Shown here one piece after another: positions 34,929 through 44,675 of a stretch of 64,000 nt of DNA. Source of the stretch: Microterricola gilva (GTDB lineage Bacteria > Actinomycetota > Actinomycetes > Actinomycetales > Microbacteriaceae); contig NZ_SHLC01000001.1 of assembly GCF_004217495.1 (NCBI RefSeq), positions 124,001 to 188,000 on the forward strand, read 5' to 3'. The translations under genes and the position numbers were made by a program. Numbering within the stretch: the first letter of the stretch is position 1; each line of letters starts with the position of its first letter. The notes under the pieces are model-generated. The model did no database searches. It was not told the DNA's origin and was given only the letters and a program-made list of their open reading frames with translations.

Positions 34929-35765
34929 ATGAGCGAGCTGCTCCAGACCACCACCGCCGACGAGGCGCTCTCCGACGACGTGCCACGAATCGGCGGCATC
35001 TGGAATCTGCCCGTCCGCGGCCCTGAGATTGCGCAGCTCGACCCGGCCATCGTCGAGGCCTTCGCCGGCATCAGCTCGGCGACGGCCTGCGCGCAATTGC
35101 ACCGGATGGGCATCTCGCAGACCTTGATCGAGGGTCCACAGACGACGATGCCTGGCACGCGCATCGTCGGCAGGGCCGTCACGTTGCAGTTCATGCCGTT
35201 GCGCGAGGACATCTACCAGGATGCCGGCGAGACGCAGGAGTACGTCGAGCGCGCAACGGCGCTCTGGGGCGTGCTCGACGAGATCCAGCCAGGCGACGTG
35301 CTCGTCGTGCAGGCCTACGGCTCCTCGCGCTCCGGTGTGGTCGGCGAGATGCTGGCTCAGCATCTGCAGAACCGTGGCGGGGTCGGGCTCGTCGTCGACG
35401 GCCGCATCCGCGACTCGCAGGCGGTGCGCGAGGATGGGCTGCCCGTCTGGTCGCGCGGCGGCACCCCGCACTACGCCTCGCAAGGCGAACTCTTCGCCTG
35501 GGCGTACCACGTGCCGATCGCCGTCGGCGGCGCGCTCGTCATCCCTGGCGACATCATCATCGCCGACGATGACGGCGCCGTCGTCGTGCCCGTGGCGAAG
35601 GCGGAGGCGATTCTCGCCGCCAGCCAGAAGCACGAGGACTGGGAACACTTCTCCCGCATGAAGCTGCGCGCCGGTGGGGCCCTGCGCCGCTACTACCCGC
35701 TGAACGCCGCCGGTCAGGCGGAGTACCAGCAGTGGATCGCCGATGGGCGACCCGAGATTGTCTGA
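34929..35765 (+). CDS. RraA-like protein, probable 2-keto acid aldolase
   Basis: The 278-residue protein carries the RraA/HMG-aldolase fold: 'ISSATACAQLHRMG', 'GTRIVGRAVTLQFMP', 'DVLVVQAYGSSRSGVVGEMLAQHLQNRGGVGLVVDGRIRDS' and 'VIPGDIIIADDDGAVVVP'. The Gly-x-x-Asp-Gly-x-x-Arg-Asp segment is the metal and substrate site of the class II pyruvate aldolases in this family. True RraA RNase E inhibitors are shorter. In a cluster with aldose dehydrogenase, lactonase and dehydratase, retro-aldol cleavage of a 2-keto-3-deoxy sugar acid is more likely than a role in RNA decay (inference). The ATG at 34929 has a GAGG site. Confidence 0.85.
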   Translation: MSELLQTTTADEALSDDVPRIGGIWNLPVRGPEIAQLDPAIVEAFAGISSATACAQLHRMGISQTLIEGPQTTMPGTRIVGRAVTLQFMPLREDIYQDAGETQEYVERATALWGVLDEIQPGDVLVVQAYGSSRSGVVGEMLAQHLQNRGGVGLVVDGRIRDSQAVREDGLPVWSRGGTPHYASQGELFAWAYHVPIAVGGALVIPGDIIIADDDGAVVVPVAKAEAILAASQKHEDWEHFSRMKLRAGGALRRYYPLNAAGQAEYQQWIADGRPEIV

Positions 35766-35772
35766 GCCGCCG

Positions 35773-36747
35773 ATGCCGGAGTCGCGGGCTGCGCAGCCCA
35801 CCATGCAGACGACCACCGTCGGTGCGGCCGTGCCGGTCAGTCGCTTCGGTCTCGGCACCGCCAGGCTCTCGAACCGTGCCGACCAGGCCGAGGCCACCCG
35901 GGTCGTCGCCGCGGCGATCGAGCGGGGCGTCACCTACTTCGACACGGCCCCGTTCTACGAGATCGGCCAGGCCGAGCTCGCCATCGGGGTCGCGCTGCGG
36001 GAGATCGGCGATGCGCCCGTCACGATCTCAACCAAGGTCGGCCGCATCGTCGACCCCGCAACCGGTGCCTGGCACTACGACTTCTCCCGAGACGGCGTTC
36101 TGCGCAGCCTCGACGCCTCCTTCGCCCGCCTGCAGCGGGACCACGTCGACATCGTCTACGTGCATGACCCAGACGACCACGCGGCCGAGGCGAGCACCGG
36201 TGCGATCCCGGCCCTGCTGCAGCTGCGCGACGAGGGCGTGATCGGCGCGGTCGGCGTCGGCATGAACCAGTGGCAGCTGCCGCTGGAGTTCGTGCGGAAC
36301 TTCGACCTCGACGTCCTCCTCATCGCCGGCCGATACTCGCTGCTCGACGTGAGCGCGGCGGATGAGCTGTTCCCGGTGTGCATCGAGCGCGGTATCGGCG
36401 TTGTGCTCGGCGGCGTGTTCAACTCCGGCATCCTCGCGGATCCGAGCGGTCAGGCCACATTCGCCTATCGCCCGGCCGCGGCCGAGCAGCTCGAGATGGC
36501 ACGCCGAATGCAGGCCATCGCCGTGCGGCACGGCTTCGCCCTCGCCGACGTGGCTCAGGCGTACAGCGCGGCGCACCCGGCCAGCACGGTCGTGCTCATC
36601 GGTGTGACCGACGTCGCGCAGCTGGAGACGAACGTCGCGGCCTGGCACCGGCCCATTCCCGATGCGCTCTGGGCAGAGCTGGATGCCGCCGGGCTGCTGC
36701 CGCGGGGCGGCACACTGCCGCAGGCAAGCGGCGGAGGACGGCTGTGA
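35773..36747 (+). CDS. Aldo/keto reductase, probable aldose 1-dehydrogenase
   Basis: The 324-residue TIM-barrel oxidoreductase has the Asp and Tyr of 'YFDTAPFYEIG', Lys of 'ISTKVGR' and His of 'YVHDPDD', completing the catalytic tetrad. It resembles the D-threo-aldose/L-fucose 1-dehydrogenase branch ('GLGTARLSNRAD', 'GVGMNQW', 'RYSLLD', 'GGVFNSGIL'). It would oxidise a pyranose to its lactone with NAD(P). An ATG at 35743, overlapping the upstream gene, is also possible. Stop overlaps the mutarotase start (GTGA). Context with mutarotase and lactonase supports an oxidative deoxysugar pathway. Confidence 0.87.
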   Translation: MPESRAAQPTMQTTTVGAAVPVSRFGLGTARLSNRADQAEATRVVAAAIERGVTYFDTAPFYEIGQAELAIGVALREIGDAPVTISTKVGRIVDPATGAWHYDFSRDGVLRSLDASFARLQRDHVDIVYVHDPDDHAAEASTGAIPALLQLRDEGVIGAVGVGMNQWQLPLEFVRNFDLDVLLIAGRYSLLDVSAADELFPVCIERGIGVVLGGVFNSGILADPSGQATFAYRPAAAEQLEMARRMQAIAVRHGFALADVAQAYSAAHPASTVVLIGVTDVAQLETNVAAWHRPIPDALWAELDAAGLLPRGGTLPQASGGGRL

Positions 36748-37088
36748 CCGGGATCGTGCGTACCGCGCGGCGCACCCGAGTGCGGCCGGGCATGGCCGAG
36801 ATCTATGCCCGGGTGCACGCGCGCCTGCCGGAGGCCGTGTTCGAGTCGCTGCGCGATGCCGGCATCCTGAGCTGGCGCATCTGGAGCATCGGCGACGAGC
36901 TCTTTCACGTCATCGAGTCGACGCCAGAGACCGAGGCGGCGCTCGAGAGGCTCCGGGAGATCGGGCCGGTCGATCCGGAGTGGGCTGCCCTCATCTCGAC
37001 GCTCGTCTTCGAGGGGCCAGGAGACAACGAACTACTCACCCCGGTGTGGGGAATGGACACGGAGACCCAATGGGGCGGCGAGGGTTGA
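36744..37088 (+). CDS. L-rhamnose/L-fucose mutarotase family protein
   Basis: The 114-residue protein belongs to the RhaM/DUF718 mutarotase family: 'VRPGMAEIYARVHARLPEAVFESLRDAGILSWRIW' carries the catalytic His and the Tyr of the active site, followed by 'ELFHVIES' and a C-terminal 'WGMDTETQW' segment. It interconverts anomers of a 6-deoxyhexose, feeding the dehydrogenase upstream. GTG start with GGAGG seven bases before, overlapping the reductase stop by four bases. It tells that the pathway substrate is probably L-rhamnose, L-fucose or a related sugar. Confidence 0.9.
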   Translation: MTGIVRTARRTRVRPGMAEIYARVHARLPEAVFESLRDAGILSWRIWSIGDELFHVIESTPETEAALERLREIGPVDPEWAALISTLVFEGPGDNELLTPVWGMDTETQWGGEG

Positions 37089-37093
37089 GCGGC

Positions 37094-38002
37094 ATGGCAC
37101 TTCTCGACGCGCACGTGCACATGTGGGACACCGCGGTGTTCCGCCTGCCCTGGCTCTCCGCCGTGCCGACGTTGGCCGAGCGCTACGACTTCGACGCGGT
37201 GCGCTCGCCCCTCGCCGACGGCATCATCTGCGTGCAGGCCGGCGAGACGCTGCTCGAGGCGGAGTGGCTGCTCGAGCAGGCCGCACGCTTCCCCGGTGCC
37301 GCGGCATCCGGAACCGGTGTTCCCGGCATCGACGCGATCGTGCTGCAGTACGACCCGAGCGACGACCCGGAGGCCTGGGCCGGCGCCGTGCACCCTGTCG
37401 TCGTACGTTCGCTGGCGAGCGGCGGGCCCGTCGCCGGTGTGCGCATCCCTGCCCACGGCGCCCCCGATGACCTCGCCGCCATCCCCGGTGTCGACGCGCT
37501 CTGCGCGGGCCTGGCGGCCAACGGCCTGGTGCTCGAGCTGCTGCTGCGGCCGGCCCAGCTGAGTTCGGTCGCGCACCTCGCCGAACGGCACCCCGCGCTC
37601 ACCATCGTGCTCTGCCACATGGGAATCGGGCAGGACCCGATCGAGCACGGCTGGGAGGCCGAACTGGCGAAAGTCGCCACACACCCGACGGTGAACGCGA
37701 AGATCTCCGGCATCCTCTCTGCCGCGGATGACGCCGGCCGCCCGGACGATCCCGCGCGCATCGTGCGTGCGGCGCTCGCGTGCTTCGGTGCGGGACGACT
37801 GCTCTTCGGCAGCGACTGGCCGATCTCCACGCGCACCGGCCTCGACCATCTCGGCATCGTCGCGCGCATCGACGCCGAACTCGCCGGCTGCAGCGACGAG
37901 GAGCGCGCGCTGATCTACGGCGGCACGGCCAAGGCGGTCTACGGCATCCCGGAGGTCCCCACGACGACATCCACGCATCATGACGATAGGTTGAGCAGAT
38001 GA
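37094..38002 (+). CDS. Amidohydrolase 2 family sugar lactonase
   Basis: The 302-residue TIM-barrel hydrolase has 'LLDAHVHMWD' (HxH), 'IVLCHMGIG' (His) and 'LLFGSDWPIS' (Asp), the pattern of L-fuconolactone/L-rhamnonolactone hydrolases. It would open the lactone made by the aldo/keto reductase. It starts five bases after the mutarotase gene with GAGGG as ribosome site, and its end overlaps the GntR gene by ATGA. Confidence 0.88.
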   Translation: MALLDAHVHMWDTAVFRLPWLSAVPTLAERYDFDAVRSPLADGIICVQAGETLLEAEWLLEQAARFPGAAASGTGVPGIDAIVLQYDPSDDPEAWAGAVHPVVVRSLASGGPVAGVRIPAHGAPDDLAAIPGVDALCAGLAANGLVLELLLRPAQLSSVAHLAERHPALTIVLCHMGIGQDPIEHGWEAELAKVATHPTVNAKISGILSAADDAGRPDDPARIVRAALACFGAGRLLFGSDWPISTRTGLDHLGIVARIDAELAGCSDEERALIYGGTAKAVYGIPEVPTTTSTHHDDRLSR

Positions 38003-38670
38003 GCGATGCAGGCTACACCTCTCTGAGTCTGGACAGAGGTTTGCTCTCGGACAGGGTCTACGCGCTCATCAAGACCTCGATCCGCGACGGCAGTTTCGAG
38101 CCAGGTGCGCAGCTCGTCGAGTCTCAGTTGGCTCGCGAACTCCAGGTCAGCCAGGCGCCGGTGCGTGAGGCGCTCAAACGCCTCATCCACGAGGGCGTGG
38201 TGACGCACGTTCCGCATCGAGGCAGCTTCGTCACCACGTTCAGCGCCGAGGAGGCGGAGCAGGCGCGCACGGTGCGCATCGCACTCGAGGGCTTGGCAGC
38301 CTCACTGGCCTGCGGGCACCTCACCGACGTGGCCCGCACGGACCTGGAGAGCGTGATCGAGCAGATGCACGACGCGGCATCCGCAGGCGATATTGCGCGG
38401 TTCCGCGAGCTCGACCTCGTGTTCCACCGCACCGTGATCGAGCAGAGCGGCAACATCTACCTGCCCCGCATGTGGGAGCAGATCGAGCCGAGCCTGCGCG
38501 CCCTCCACGTGCTGTCCGACCCGAACTTCGGCGGCGACTGGCACGCCATCGCCGAGACCCACCGTGGGCTGCTGAGCGCTCTCGACGGAACGGAGCCGGA
38601 GGGTGCTGCCCAGGCGTTCCGCGCGCACGCGGACGGGCACGCGTTGACGGCCGGGCCGGCCGCGGACTGA
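37999..38670 (+). CDS. GntR family regulator, FadR/FCD subfamily
   Basis: The 223-residue protein has a winged helix ('DRVYALIKTSIRDGSFEPGAQLVESQLARELQVSQAPVREALKRLIHEGVV') and an all-helical FCD effector domain ('RTVRIALEGLAASLA', 'FRELDLVFHRTVIEQSGN', 'DWHAIAETHRGLLSALD') with the metal-binding Asp/His residues. Such regulators sense sugar acids. The start overlaps the lactonase stop, but TAGGTT lies six bases upstream, so a second, leaderless transcript is likely. Probable targets are the operon promoter at 32818-32846 and the convergent dehydratase gene (inference). Confidence 0.92.
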   Translation: MSDAGYTSLSLDRGLLSDRVYALIKTSIRDGSFEPGAQLVESQLARELQVSQAPVREALKRLIHEGVVTHVPHRGSFVTTFSAEEAEQARTVRIALEGLAASLACGHLTDVARTDLESVIEQMHDAASAGDIARFRELDLVFHRTVIEQSGNIYLPRMWEQIEPSLRALHVLSDPNFGGDWHAIAETHRGLLSALDGTEPEGAAQAFRAHADGHALTAGPAAD

Positions 38671-38732
38671 CGCCGGGAGCCGCCAGGCGCACCGTCGCGT
38701 GCGGGCGGCACGCGTCCCAGACACACCCGTCG

Positions 38733-38772
38733 GCGCGGAAGGGCCGGCTCTCGCGAGTAGGCCCTTCTGCGC
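38733..38772. terminator. Bidirectional terminator between GntR and dehydratase genes
   Basis: A 13-bp stem (38733-38745 with 38760-38772, one wobble pair) lies between convergent genes. Confidence 0.7.
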
Positions 38773-38808
38773 TCAGCGCAGCTGGTCAGCTGATTGGGCG
38801 CTGCGCGA

Positions 38809-40041
38809 TCACCAGTCGTGGATCGTGCCGTCGAGCTTCAGTCGGTTGACGGGCAGGTAGGCCGGCGTGTACTCGAAGCTCGCGGCCAGCTCCTCGTTGT
38901 ACTCGACGCCGAGACCGGGGTTCGTTCCAGGGTGCAGCAGGCCGTTCTCGAAGGTGTAGCTGGTCTCGAAGACCTCCAGCGTGTCGGCGGAGTGCTTCAT
39001 GTACTCCTGGATGCCGAAGTTGTGGATGGCGATGTCGAGGTGCAGCGCGGCGGCCATGCCGACCGGCGAGATGTCGGTCGGGCCGTGGAAACCGGACTTG
39101 ATCTGGTAGATCGCCGCGAAGTCCATGATCTTCTTGAGCGCGCTGATGCCACCGGTGTGGGTAACGGCGCTGCGCACGTAGTCGATCAGCTGCTCGGTGA
39201 TGAGCGTCTGGTAGTCGAAGACCGTGTTGAAGACCTCGCCGATCGCGAGCGGCGTCGTCGTCTGGGAGCGGACGCGGCGCAGCGCCTCCTGGTTCTCGCC
39301 CGGCGTGCAGTCCTCGAGCCAGAACAGCTTGTACGGCTCGAGCGACTTGCCGAGGATGGCGGCCTGGTTCGGCGTCATCCGGTGGTGGCCGTCGTGCAGC
39401 AGCGGGAGCTCGTAGCCGAACTTCTCGCGCACGGCGGCGAAGACGCTCGGCAGGTGGTTCAGGTAGGCGGTGGTGTCCCACTCCTCCTCGACGGGCACGG
39501 CGCTGCGCTTGGCCGGTTCGTAGTCGTAGCGCTGGCCGGGCGCCTGGTCGCTCGCGACGCCGTAGACCTGTCCGAGTCCGGGAACCGCCGTCTGGATACG
39601 GATCGCCTTGAAGCCCTGGTCGAGGTGGTTCTGGATCGAGGTGAAGAGCGAGGGGATGTCGGAGCCGGAGGCGTGCCCGTATGCAAGCGCACCGGTGCGA
39701 GAGGCGCCGCCGAGCAGCTGGTACACCGGCTGGCCCGTGATCTTGCCCTTGATATCCCACAGGGCGACGTCGACGGCGGCGATCGCCGCCATGGTCACCG
39801 GCCCGCGGCGCCAGTACGCTCCGCGGTAGAGGTACTGCCAGGTGTCCTCGATGTTCTGCGGGTCGCGCCCGATCAGCATCGGGATGATGTGCTCGTTGAG
39901 GTAGGCGACGACCGAGAGCTCGCGCCCGTTCAGGGTCGCGTCGCCGAGGCCGGTCACCCCGTCAGAGGTGGTGATCTTCAGCGTGACGAAGTTGCGTCCG
40001 GGACTCGTGACGAAGACCTCTGCGCGTTCAATGGTGCTCAC
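38809..40041 (-). CDS. Enolase-superfamily sugar acid dehydratase (ManD/RspA type)
   Basis: The 410-residue enzyme belongs to the D-mannonate dehydratase (RspA-like) branch. It shows '[10 protein letters not shown]', '[14 protein letters not shown]', '[16 protein letters not shown]', 'IGEVFNT', '[13 protein letters not shown]', '[10 protein letters not shown]' and 'HNFGIQEYM', containing the Mg ligands and the catalytic Tyr/Arg/His set. It dehydrates an aldonate to a 2-keto-3-deoxy acid. GTG at 40041 fits the family start ('[21 protein letters not shown]') and has upstream AAGGA; an ATG at 40065 would add eight residues. The product could go to the RraA-like aldolase of this cluster or to the KDG kinase at 27150. 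D-mannonate, D-gluconate or a deoxy analogue cannot be distinguished. Confidence 0.9.
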   Translation of the reverse strand: MSTIERAEVFVTSPGRNFVTLKITTSDGVTGLGDATLNGRELSVVAYLNEHIIPMLIGRDPQNIEDTWQYLYRGAYWRRGPVTMAAIAAVDVALWDIKGKITGQPVYQLLGGASRTGALAYGHASGSDIPSLFTSIQNHLDQGFKAIRIQTAVPGLGQVYGVASDQAPGQRYDYEPAKRSAVPVEEEWDTTAYLNHLPSVFAAVREKFGYELPLLHDGHHRMTPNQAAILGKSLEPYKLFWLEDCTPGENQEALRRVRSQTTTPLAIGEVFNTVFDYQTLITEQLIDYVRSAVTHTGGISALKKIMDFAAIYQIKSGFHGPTDISPVGMAAALHLDIAIHNFGIQEYMKHSADTLEVFETSYTFENGLLHPGTNPGLGVEYNEELAASFEYTPAYLPVNRLKLDGTIHDW

Positions 40042-40288
40042 GGTGCTTCTCGTTCCTTCGCTCATGGTGGGTGGATCGTCTGGTGTGCGGGGGTGGCGGT
40101 CAGACGTTTCGTGTCGACGCTGACGTGTGTGCGCGGCCGCTCACCGTCCATATAAGCACAGCCGCGTTGGTTCCATGACAAGACGTCCGATCTCTGGACA
40201 CGGTGGTGCGTCAGCCCGTGGTGCTGTGCGGTGCCGTCAGACGAAGTCGTGACGCGGCTCGGCCGCTGCGCCGACTGGCGGGCGTCGC

Positions 40289-40801
40289 TCAGAAGCCGTA
40301 CGCCACCGTCGAGGCGAGGGTGCCGGTGCGGAGGCCGTCGAGCACGAACAGCTCGTGCGGCACGACCGGGGTAGGCAGGGCGTCCAGCGGGAACCAGGCC
40401 AGACCGGCTGCCTTCTCCTCCTGCAGTTCCGGCGTTCCGTCCCACTCGCGGCAGGCGAAGAAGAAGTCGACGCGTTCATCGATCGATCGGCCGTTGCCGT
40501 GGGTGCGGTGCATCGCGGTCAAGGGATGCAGCGCAGCAGGGTTGATCGTGACGCCGAGCTCTTCGCGTGCCTCACGGGCTGCGGCGGCGAACACGGATTC
40601 GCCCGGCTCGACGTGGCCGGCCGCGCCAGAGGCCCAGTGCTCGTCGTAGTATCCGGTTCCGCGGCGCAACTGCAGCAGCACCTCGTCAGCGCCAACGGTG
40701 TCGGTCCCCGCGTACAGGCTTCCGGAGCCGGAGCCCGGCCGCAGCAAGAGCACGTACGCGGCCGGAATCACCTGGAACCGGCCGTGCGGTTGATCGCTCA
40801 T
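40289..40801 (-). CDS. NUDIX hydrolase
   Basis: The 170-residue protein contains a complete Nudix box, 'GHVEPGESVFAAAAREAREELGV', near residues 62-84. It would cleave a nucleoside diphosphate linked to another group; the substrate is not evident. The start is leaderless, with TAGGCT (40808-40813 on the minus strand) six bases upstream of the ATG. Monocistronic, between the dehydratase promoter region and the purL terminator. Confidence 0.9.
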   Translation of the reverse strand: MSDQPHGRFQVIPAAYVLLLRPGSGSGSLYAGTDTVGADEVLLQLRRGTGYYDEHWASGAAGHVEPGESVFAAAAREAREELGVTINPAALHPLTAMHRTHGNGRSIDERVDFFFACREWDGTPELQEEKAAGLAWFPLDALPTPVVPHELFVLDGLRTGTLASTVAYGF

Positions 40802-40897
40802 GGCACCAGCCTACGGTCAGCCACGAGCCTGACGCAGCCCCCGGTAAGCGGGGTCTGGAGACGGCAGCACGGCATGGCCCTCATGCCGGAGCGGGAA

Positions 40898-40937
40898 CGC
40901 GGAAGGGCCCGGTCGCGAGCGACCGGGCCCTTCCGCG
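40898..40937 (-). terminator. 18-bp perfect-stem terminator of purL
   Basis: Arms 40898-40915 and 40920-40937 pair without mismatch around a CGAG loop, 12 bases beyond the purL stop. There is no long T-run. Confidence 0.8.
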
Positions 40938-40949
40938 TGCGACTGGTGG

Positions 40950-43289
40950 CTAGTAGCCGACCACCGGGCCGAAGGCGTCGGCCAGCGGGGAGCGGTGCGC
41001 GGTGCGGAGCTCCTCGAGCGGAACGTGGAACTCGCCCTGGATGTCGAGGCCGTCGGTGCCGGCATCCGTCACGCCGATGCGGAGCACCTCGTACTCGCGT
41101 CCCTCGCAGAGGCCGCGGAACTTGACGTCGTCCTCGCGCGGAACGCTGACGATGACGCGACCGGTCGACTCGGAGAAGAGCGCGGTCGCCGTGTCGACGC
41201 CGTCGCGCTCGGCCAGGTCGCCGAGCCAGACGCGGGCGCCGACGCCAAAACGCAGCACGGCCTCCGTGAGGGCCTGGCCGAGGCCGCCGTCTGCGAGGTC
41301 GTGGGCGCTGTCGATGAGGCCCTCGACGGATGCCGCGTGCAGCAGTCCGGCCAGGCGGCGCTCGGCCGCGAGGTCGACGACCGGCGGGCGACCACCGAGG
41401 TGGTCGTGGATGACGCCGGCCCAGGCCGAGCCGTCAAGCTCGAGCTTGGTCGTGCCGAGCAGGTAGATGTTGTGTCCGTCATCCTGCCAGCCCGAGGGGA
41501 TGCGGCGGGCGACGTCGTCGATCACGCCGAGCACGGCCACGACGGGCGTCGGGTGGATGGGGGCATCGCCGGTCTGGTTGTAGAACGACACGTTGCCGCC
41601 GGTCACGGGAACCTCGAGCTCGAGGCAGCCGTCGGCCAGGCCCTCGACGGCCTGGCTGAACTGCCACATGACCTCCGGGTTCTCCGGCGAGCCGAAGTTC
41701 AGGCAGTCGGAGATGGCGACGGGAACCGCGCCGGTCGTCGCCACGTTGCGGTACGCCTCGGCGAGGGCCAGGCGGGCGCCGGCCTTCGGGTCGAGCTGGC
41801 AGTACCGGCCGTTGGCATCGGTGGCGACGGCGAAGCCGAGGCCGCTCTCCTCGTCCACGCGCACCATGCCGCCGTCATCCGGGAAGCTGAGCGCGGTGTT
41901 GCCGAGCACGTACTTGTCGTACTGGCTGGTGATCCAGGTCTTGTCGGCGAGGTTCGGGCTGCCGACGAGCGTGAGCAGCTGGGCGCGTAGCTCTGCGGCA
42001 TCCGCCGGGCGGGCGAGCGTCGCGGCGCTGTCGGCCTGCAGGGCGTCGATCCAGCTCGGGTAGGCGACCGGGCGGTCGTAGACGGGGCCGTCGACGGCGA
42101 CCGTGTTCGGGTCGACGTTGACGATCTCCTCGCCGTGCCAGTTGATGACGAGGCGGCCGGTGTCGGTCACCTCGCCGAGCACGCTGGTCTCGACATCCCA
42201 CTTCTTGACGACCTCGAGGAAGCCCTCGAGCTTCTCCGGGGTCACGATCGCCATCATGCGCTCCTGGCTCTCCGACATGAGGATCTCCTCGGCGGTGAGC
42301 GTCGGGTCGCGCAGCAGCACGTTCTCGAGGGCGATGACCATGCCGCCGTCGCCGTTGGCCGCCAGTTCGCTCGTCGCGCAGCTGATGCCGGCGGCGCCGA
42401 GGTCCTGGATGCCCTCGACGAGCTCGTTCTTGTAGAGCTCGAGGCAGCACTCGATGAGCACCTTCTCGGCGAACGGGTCGCCGACCTGCACGGCGGGGCG
42501 CTTGGTTGGACCGCCCTCGTCGAAGCTGTCCGAGGCGAGGATCGAGGCGCCGCCGATGCCGTCGCCGCCGGTGCGGGCACCGAAGAGCACGACCTTGTTG
42601 CCGACGCCCTTTGCGTTGGCCAGGTGCAGGTCTTCGTGGCGGAGCACGCCGACCGCGAGGGCGTTGACGAGCGGGTTGGCCTGGTAGACCGAGTCGAAGT
42701 AGGTCTCGCCGCCGATGTTCGGCAGGCCGAGGCAGTTGCCGTAGAAGGAGATGCCGGAGACGACGCCGTGCACGACGCGGGCCGTGTCCGGGTGGTTGAT
42801 GTCACCGAAGCGGAGGGCGTCCATCACGGCGACGGGGCGGGCGCCCATCGAGATGATGTCACGGACGATGCCGCCGACGCCGGTCGCCGCACCCTGGAAC
42901 GGCTCGATGTAGCTGGGGTGGTTGTGGCTCTCGATCTTGAAGGTGACCGCCCAGCCCTCACCGACGTCGACGACGCCGGCATTCTCGCCCATGCCGACCA
43001 TGAGGTTCTTCTTCATGGCGGGGGAGACCTTCTGGCCGAACTGGCGCAGGTAGTTCTTGGAGCTCTTGTACGAGCAGTGCTCGCTCCACATCACCGAGTA
43101 CATGGCGAGCTCGCCGGAGGTGGGGCGGCGACCGAGGATCTTCTTGATCTGCTCGTACTCATCGGGCTTCAGGCCGAGGGCGCCATACGGCTGTTCCTTC
43201 TCGGGCGTCGCGGCGGCATTCTGAACGGTGTCGGCGACACCGCGGCCCGCAGAAGCAGGCGCAGAAGTAGTGGCGGGGGTTTCGGTCAC
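40950..43289 (-). CDS. purL: Phosphoribosylformylglycinamidine synthase subunit PurL
   Basis: The 779-residue synthetase subunit uses ATP and ammonia from PurQ to convert FGAR to FGAM in purine synthesis. It shows '[16 protein letters not shown]', '[28 protein letters not shown]', 'GMGENAG', '[16 protein letters not shown]', '[11 protein letters not shown]' and '[10 protein letters not shown]', in order. The length fits the small PurL class that needs PurS and PurQ. The GTG at 43289 follows GGGAGAG. A TAGACT -10 (43363-43368, minus strand) suggests its own promoter. purS and purQ lie about 9 kb away on the same strand. Confidence 0.97.
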   Translation of the reverse strand: MTETPATTSAPASAGRGVADTVQNAAATPEKEQPYGALGLKPDEYEQIKKILGRRPTSGELAMYSVMWSEHCSYKSSKNYLRQFGQKVSPAMKKNLMVGMGENAGVVDVGEGWAVTFKIESHNHPSYIEPFQGAATGVGGIVRDIISMGARPVAVMDALRFGDINHPDTARVVHGVVSGISFYGNCLGLPNIGGETYFDSVYQANPLVNALAVGVLRHEDLHLANAKGVGNKVVLFGARTGGDGIGGASILASDSFDEGGPTKRPAVQVGDPFAEKVLIECCLELYKNELVEGIQDLGAAGISCATSELAANGDGGMVIALENVLLRDPTLTAEEILMSESQERMMAIVTPEKLEGFLEVVKKWDVETSVLGEVTDTGRLVINWHGEEIVNVDPNTVAVDGPVYDRPVAYPSWIDALQADSAATLARPADAAELRAQLLTLVGSPNLADKTWITSQYDKYVLGNTALSFPDDGGMVRVDEESGLGFAVATDANGRYCQLDPKAGARLALAEAYRNVATTGAVPVAISDCLNFGSPENPEVMWQFSQAVEGLADGCLELEVPVTGGNVSFYNQTGDAPIHPTPVVAVLGVIDDVARRIPSGWQDDGHNIYLLGTTKLELDGSAWAGVIHDHLGGRPPVVDLAAERRLAGLLHAASVEGLIDSAHDLADGGLGQALTEAVLRFGVGARVWLGDLAERDGVDTATALFSESTGRVIVSVPREDDVKFRGLCEGREYEVLRIGVTDAGTDGLDIQGEFHVPLEELRTAHRSPLADAFGPVVGY

Positions 43290-43457
43290 GAGTGGCGCTC
43301 TCCCAAAAGCAATGGCACGGCCCAGGACGACAAGGCACGGCTGGCGGATGCTGGCTCCGCCCAGTCTACCGTTCCGCTCTGGGCCCGACGGTCTCTCACG
43401 CCCGGCCGCCCGGCCTAGGCTGGATGGGCCGAATCCCGGCGCAACGCAAGGAGCACG

Positions 43458-43874
43458 ATGGTTCACACTCACGCCGGTTTCGCAGTCGCGGGACGCCCGA
43501 CTCGCACGCGTCGATCGGCGGTGGCGCTCGCCGTCGCACTGCTCGCTGTGGCCGCGCTGCTCGTGCTGAGCGGCTGCTCGAGCAAGCCGGACGTCGTGCC
43601 ATCCGCCGATGCGGCATCCGTCGACGTCGCAGCGACCGTCACCGTCAAGGACATGACGTTCACGCCGGCAACGGTCACCGTCAAGCCGGGCCAGGCCGTG
43701 ACCTGGATCTTCGACGACGGCGTCGTCGAGCATGATGTCGTGGCCGCCGACGGCAGCTTCGTGAGCGAGCTGATGACGCAGGGCAGCTACACGCACGTGT
43801 TCACCGAGGCCGGCACCGTCAACTACAGCTGCAGCCCGCACCCCCGCATGGTCGGGGTCGTGGTCGTCGAATAG
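43458..43874 (+). CDS. Cupredoxin (plastocyanin-like) lipoprotein
   Basis: The 138-residue exported protein has a signal peptide with lipobox 'LSGC' (lipidated Cys40) and a single cupredoxin domain. Type 1 copper ligands are His92 ('VEHDV'), Cys125, His128 and Met131 ('YSCSPHPRM'). It would sit outside on the membrane and carry electrons or bind copper. AAGGAG precedes the ATG, and TAGGCT is a plausible -10. It stands alone between purL and the DUF4242 gene. Confidence 0.9.
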   Translation: MVHTHAGFAVAGRPTRTRRSAVALAVALLAVAALLVLSGCSSKPDVVPSADAASVDVAATVTVKDMTFTPATVTVKPGQAVTWIFDDGVVEHDVVAADGSFVSELMTQGSYTHVFTEAGTVNYSCSPHPRMVGVVVVE

Positions 43875-44058
43875 GGCTCCAGACCAGCGCGCACTGCCGC
43901 TCGTAGCCGACGGTGAGCAGTCGGCCGCCAGCTCCCCATCGCCGCGCACTCAGCCGCCAGCCCAACATGGGGAAGTCCTCCCGATGCCTGGACGCACCCG
44001 CCGCCGTGACGATTGAGACATCCGGTACCAGCCGGAGTCACAAGAAGGAACGGTAACC

Positions 44059-44340
44059 ATGAAGACATTCATCATCGAACGCGAAGTTCCCGGTGCTGCC
44101 CAGCTCAGCCTGACCGAACTCGCGGAGATCTCGACGGTATCGAACGCCGCAGTCGACTCGCTCGGCGTCGAGTACCAGTGGGTCACCACCTACGTCGCGG
44201 GCGACAAGCTCTACTGCATCCACCGCACCGACGACGGCGAAACGGTGCGCGAGCACGCTCGCCGGGGCGGGTTCCCCGCGAACCTCGTCTCGGAGGTCGT
44301 CGCGGAGTTCGGCCCGCACACGGCCAGGGAAGCGCGGTGA
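44059..44340 (+). CDS. DUF4242 domain protein
   Basis: The 93-residue protein matches the small ferredoxin-like DUF4242 family ('FIIEREVPGAAQLSLTELAEIS', 'YQWVTTYVAGDKLYCIHRTDDGETVREHARRGGFPANLV'). A Streptomyces relative has been described as nickel-binding. Cys and His in 'YCIHR' and 'EHARRGGFP' could bind metal. AAGGAACGG precedes the ATG. The stop overlaps the GTG of a small gene that is followed by a large LuxR-type regulator, suggesting a functional set of unknown purpose. Confidence 0.85.
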   Translation: MKTFIIEREVPGAAQLSLTELAEISTVSNAAVDSLGVEYQWVTTYVAGDKLYCIHRTDDGETVREHARRGGFPANLVSEVVAEFGPHTAREAR

Positions 44341-44606
44341 TCACTGTGGACGCCACCCTTCCTGCCCCCGTCTTCGCGAGCGGAGGCGCCGCGGCTGAGA
44401 ACATCGACGCGTGGCGGGGCCGCCTGGTCGCGTGCCTCGCCGACCTCGTCGAGCGCTTCGGCACCTTCGCCGGCCGCCGCCTGGGCCTCGGGCAACGCCG
44501 TGAGCCGCTCACGCACGAGTCGGTCGCGCTGGACCTCGAGAACCGGCGTATCGCCGCCGAGCTGCGCGCGGATTCCCAGCGCGCTTTCGTTGCTCGGCTC
44601 GCCTGA
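44337..44606 (+). CDS. Small hypothetical protein coupled to DUF4242
   Basis: An 89-residue frame starting with GTG that overlaps the DUF4242 stop by four bases. The sequence ('DAWRGRLVACLADLVERFG' and 'HESVALDLENRRIAAELRADSQRAFVARL') is helical and highly charged, without a recognised domain, signal peptide or membrane span. Its codon usage is like that of the neighbours and the tight coupling argues that it is real. Function unknown. Confidence 0.6.
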   Translation: MITVDATLPAPVFASGGAAAENIDAWRGRLVACLADLVERFGTFAGRRLGLGQRREPLTHESVALDLENRRIAAELRADSQRAFVARLA

Positions 44607-44675
44607 CCGCGTGCACAGCACCGCATGGTCGAAATCGACCCCCCGAACCGGCCCCATGACACGTACGCTGCTGTC

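Noticed and set aside
34929-35765. RraA-like protein as a regulator of RNase E
   Set aside because: It is longer than RraA, carries the aldolase metal-site motif and sits in a sugar acid operon.
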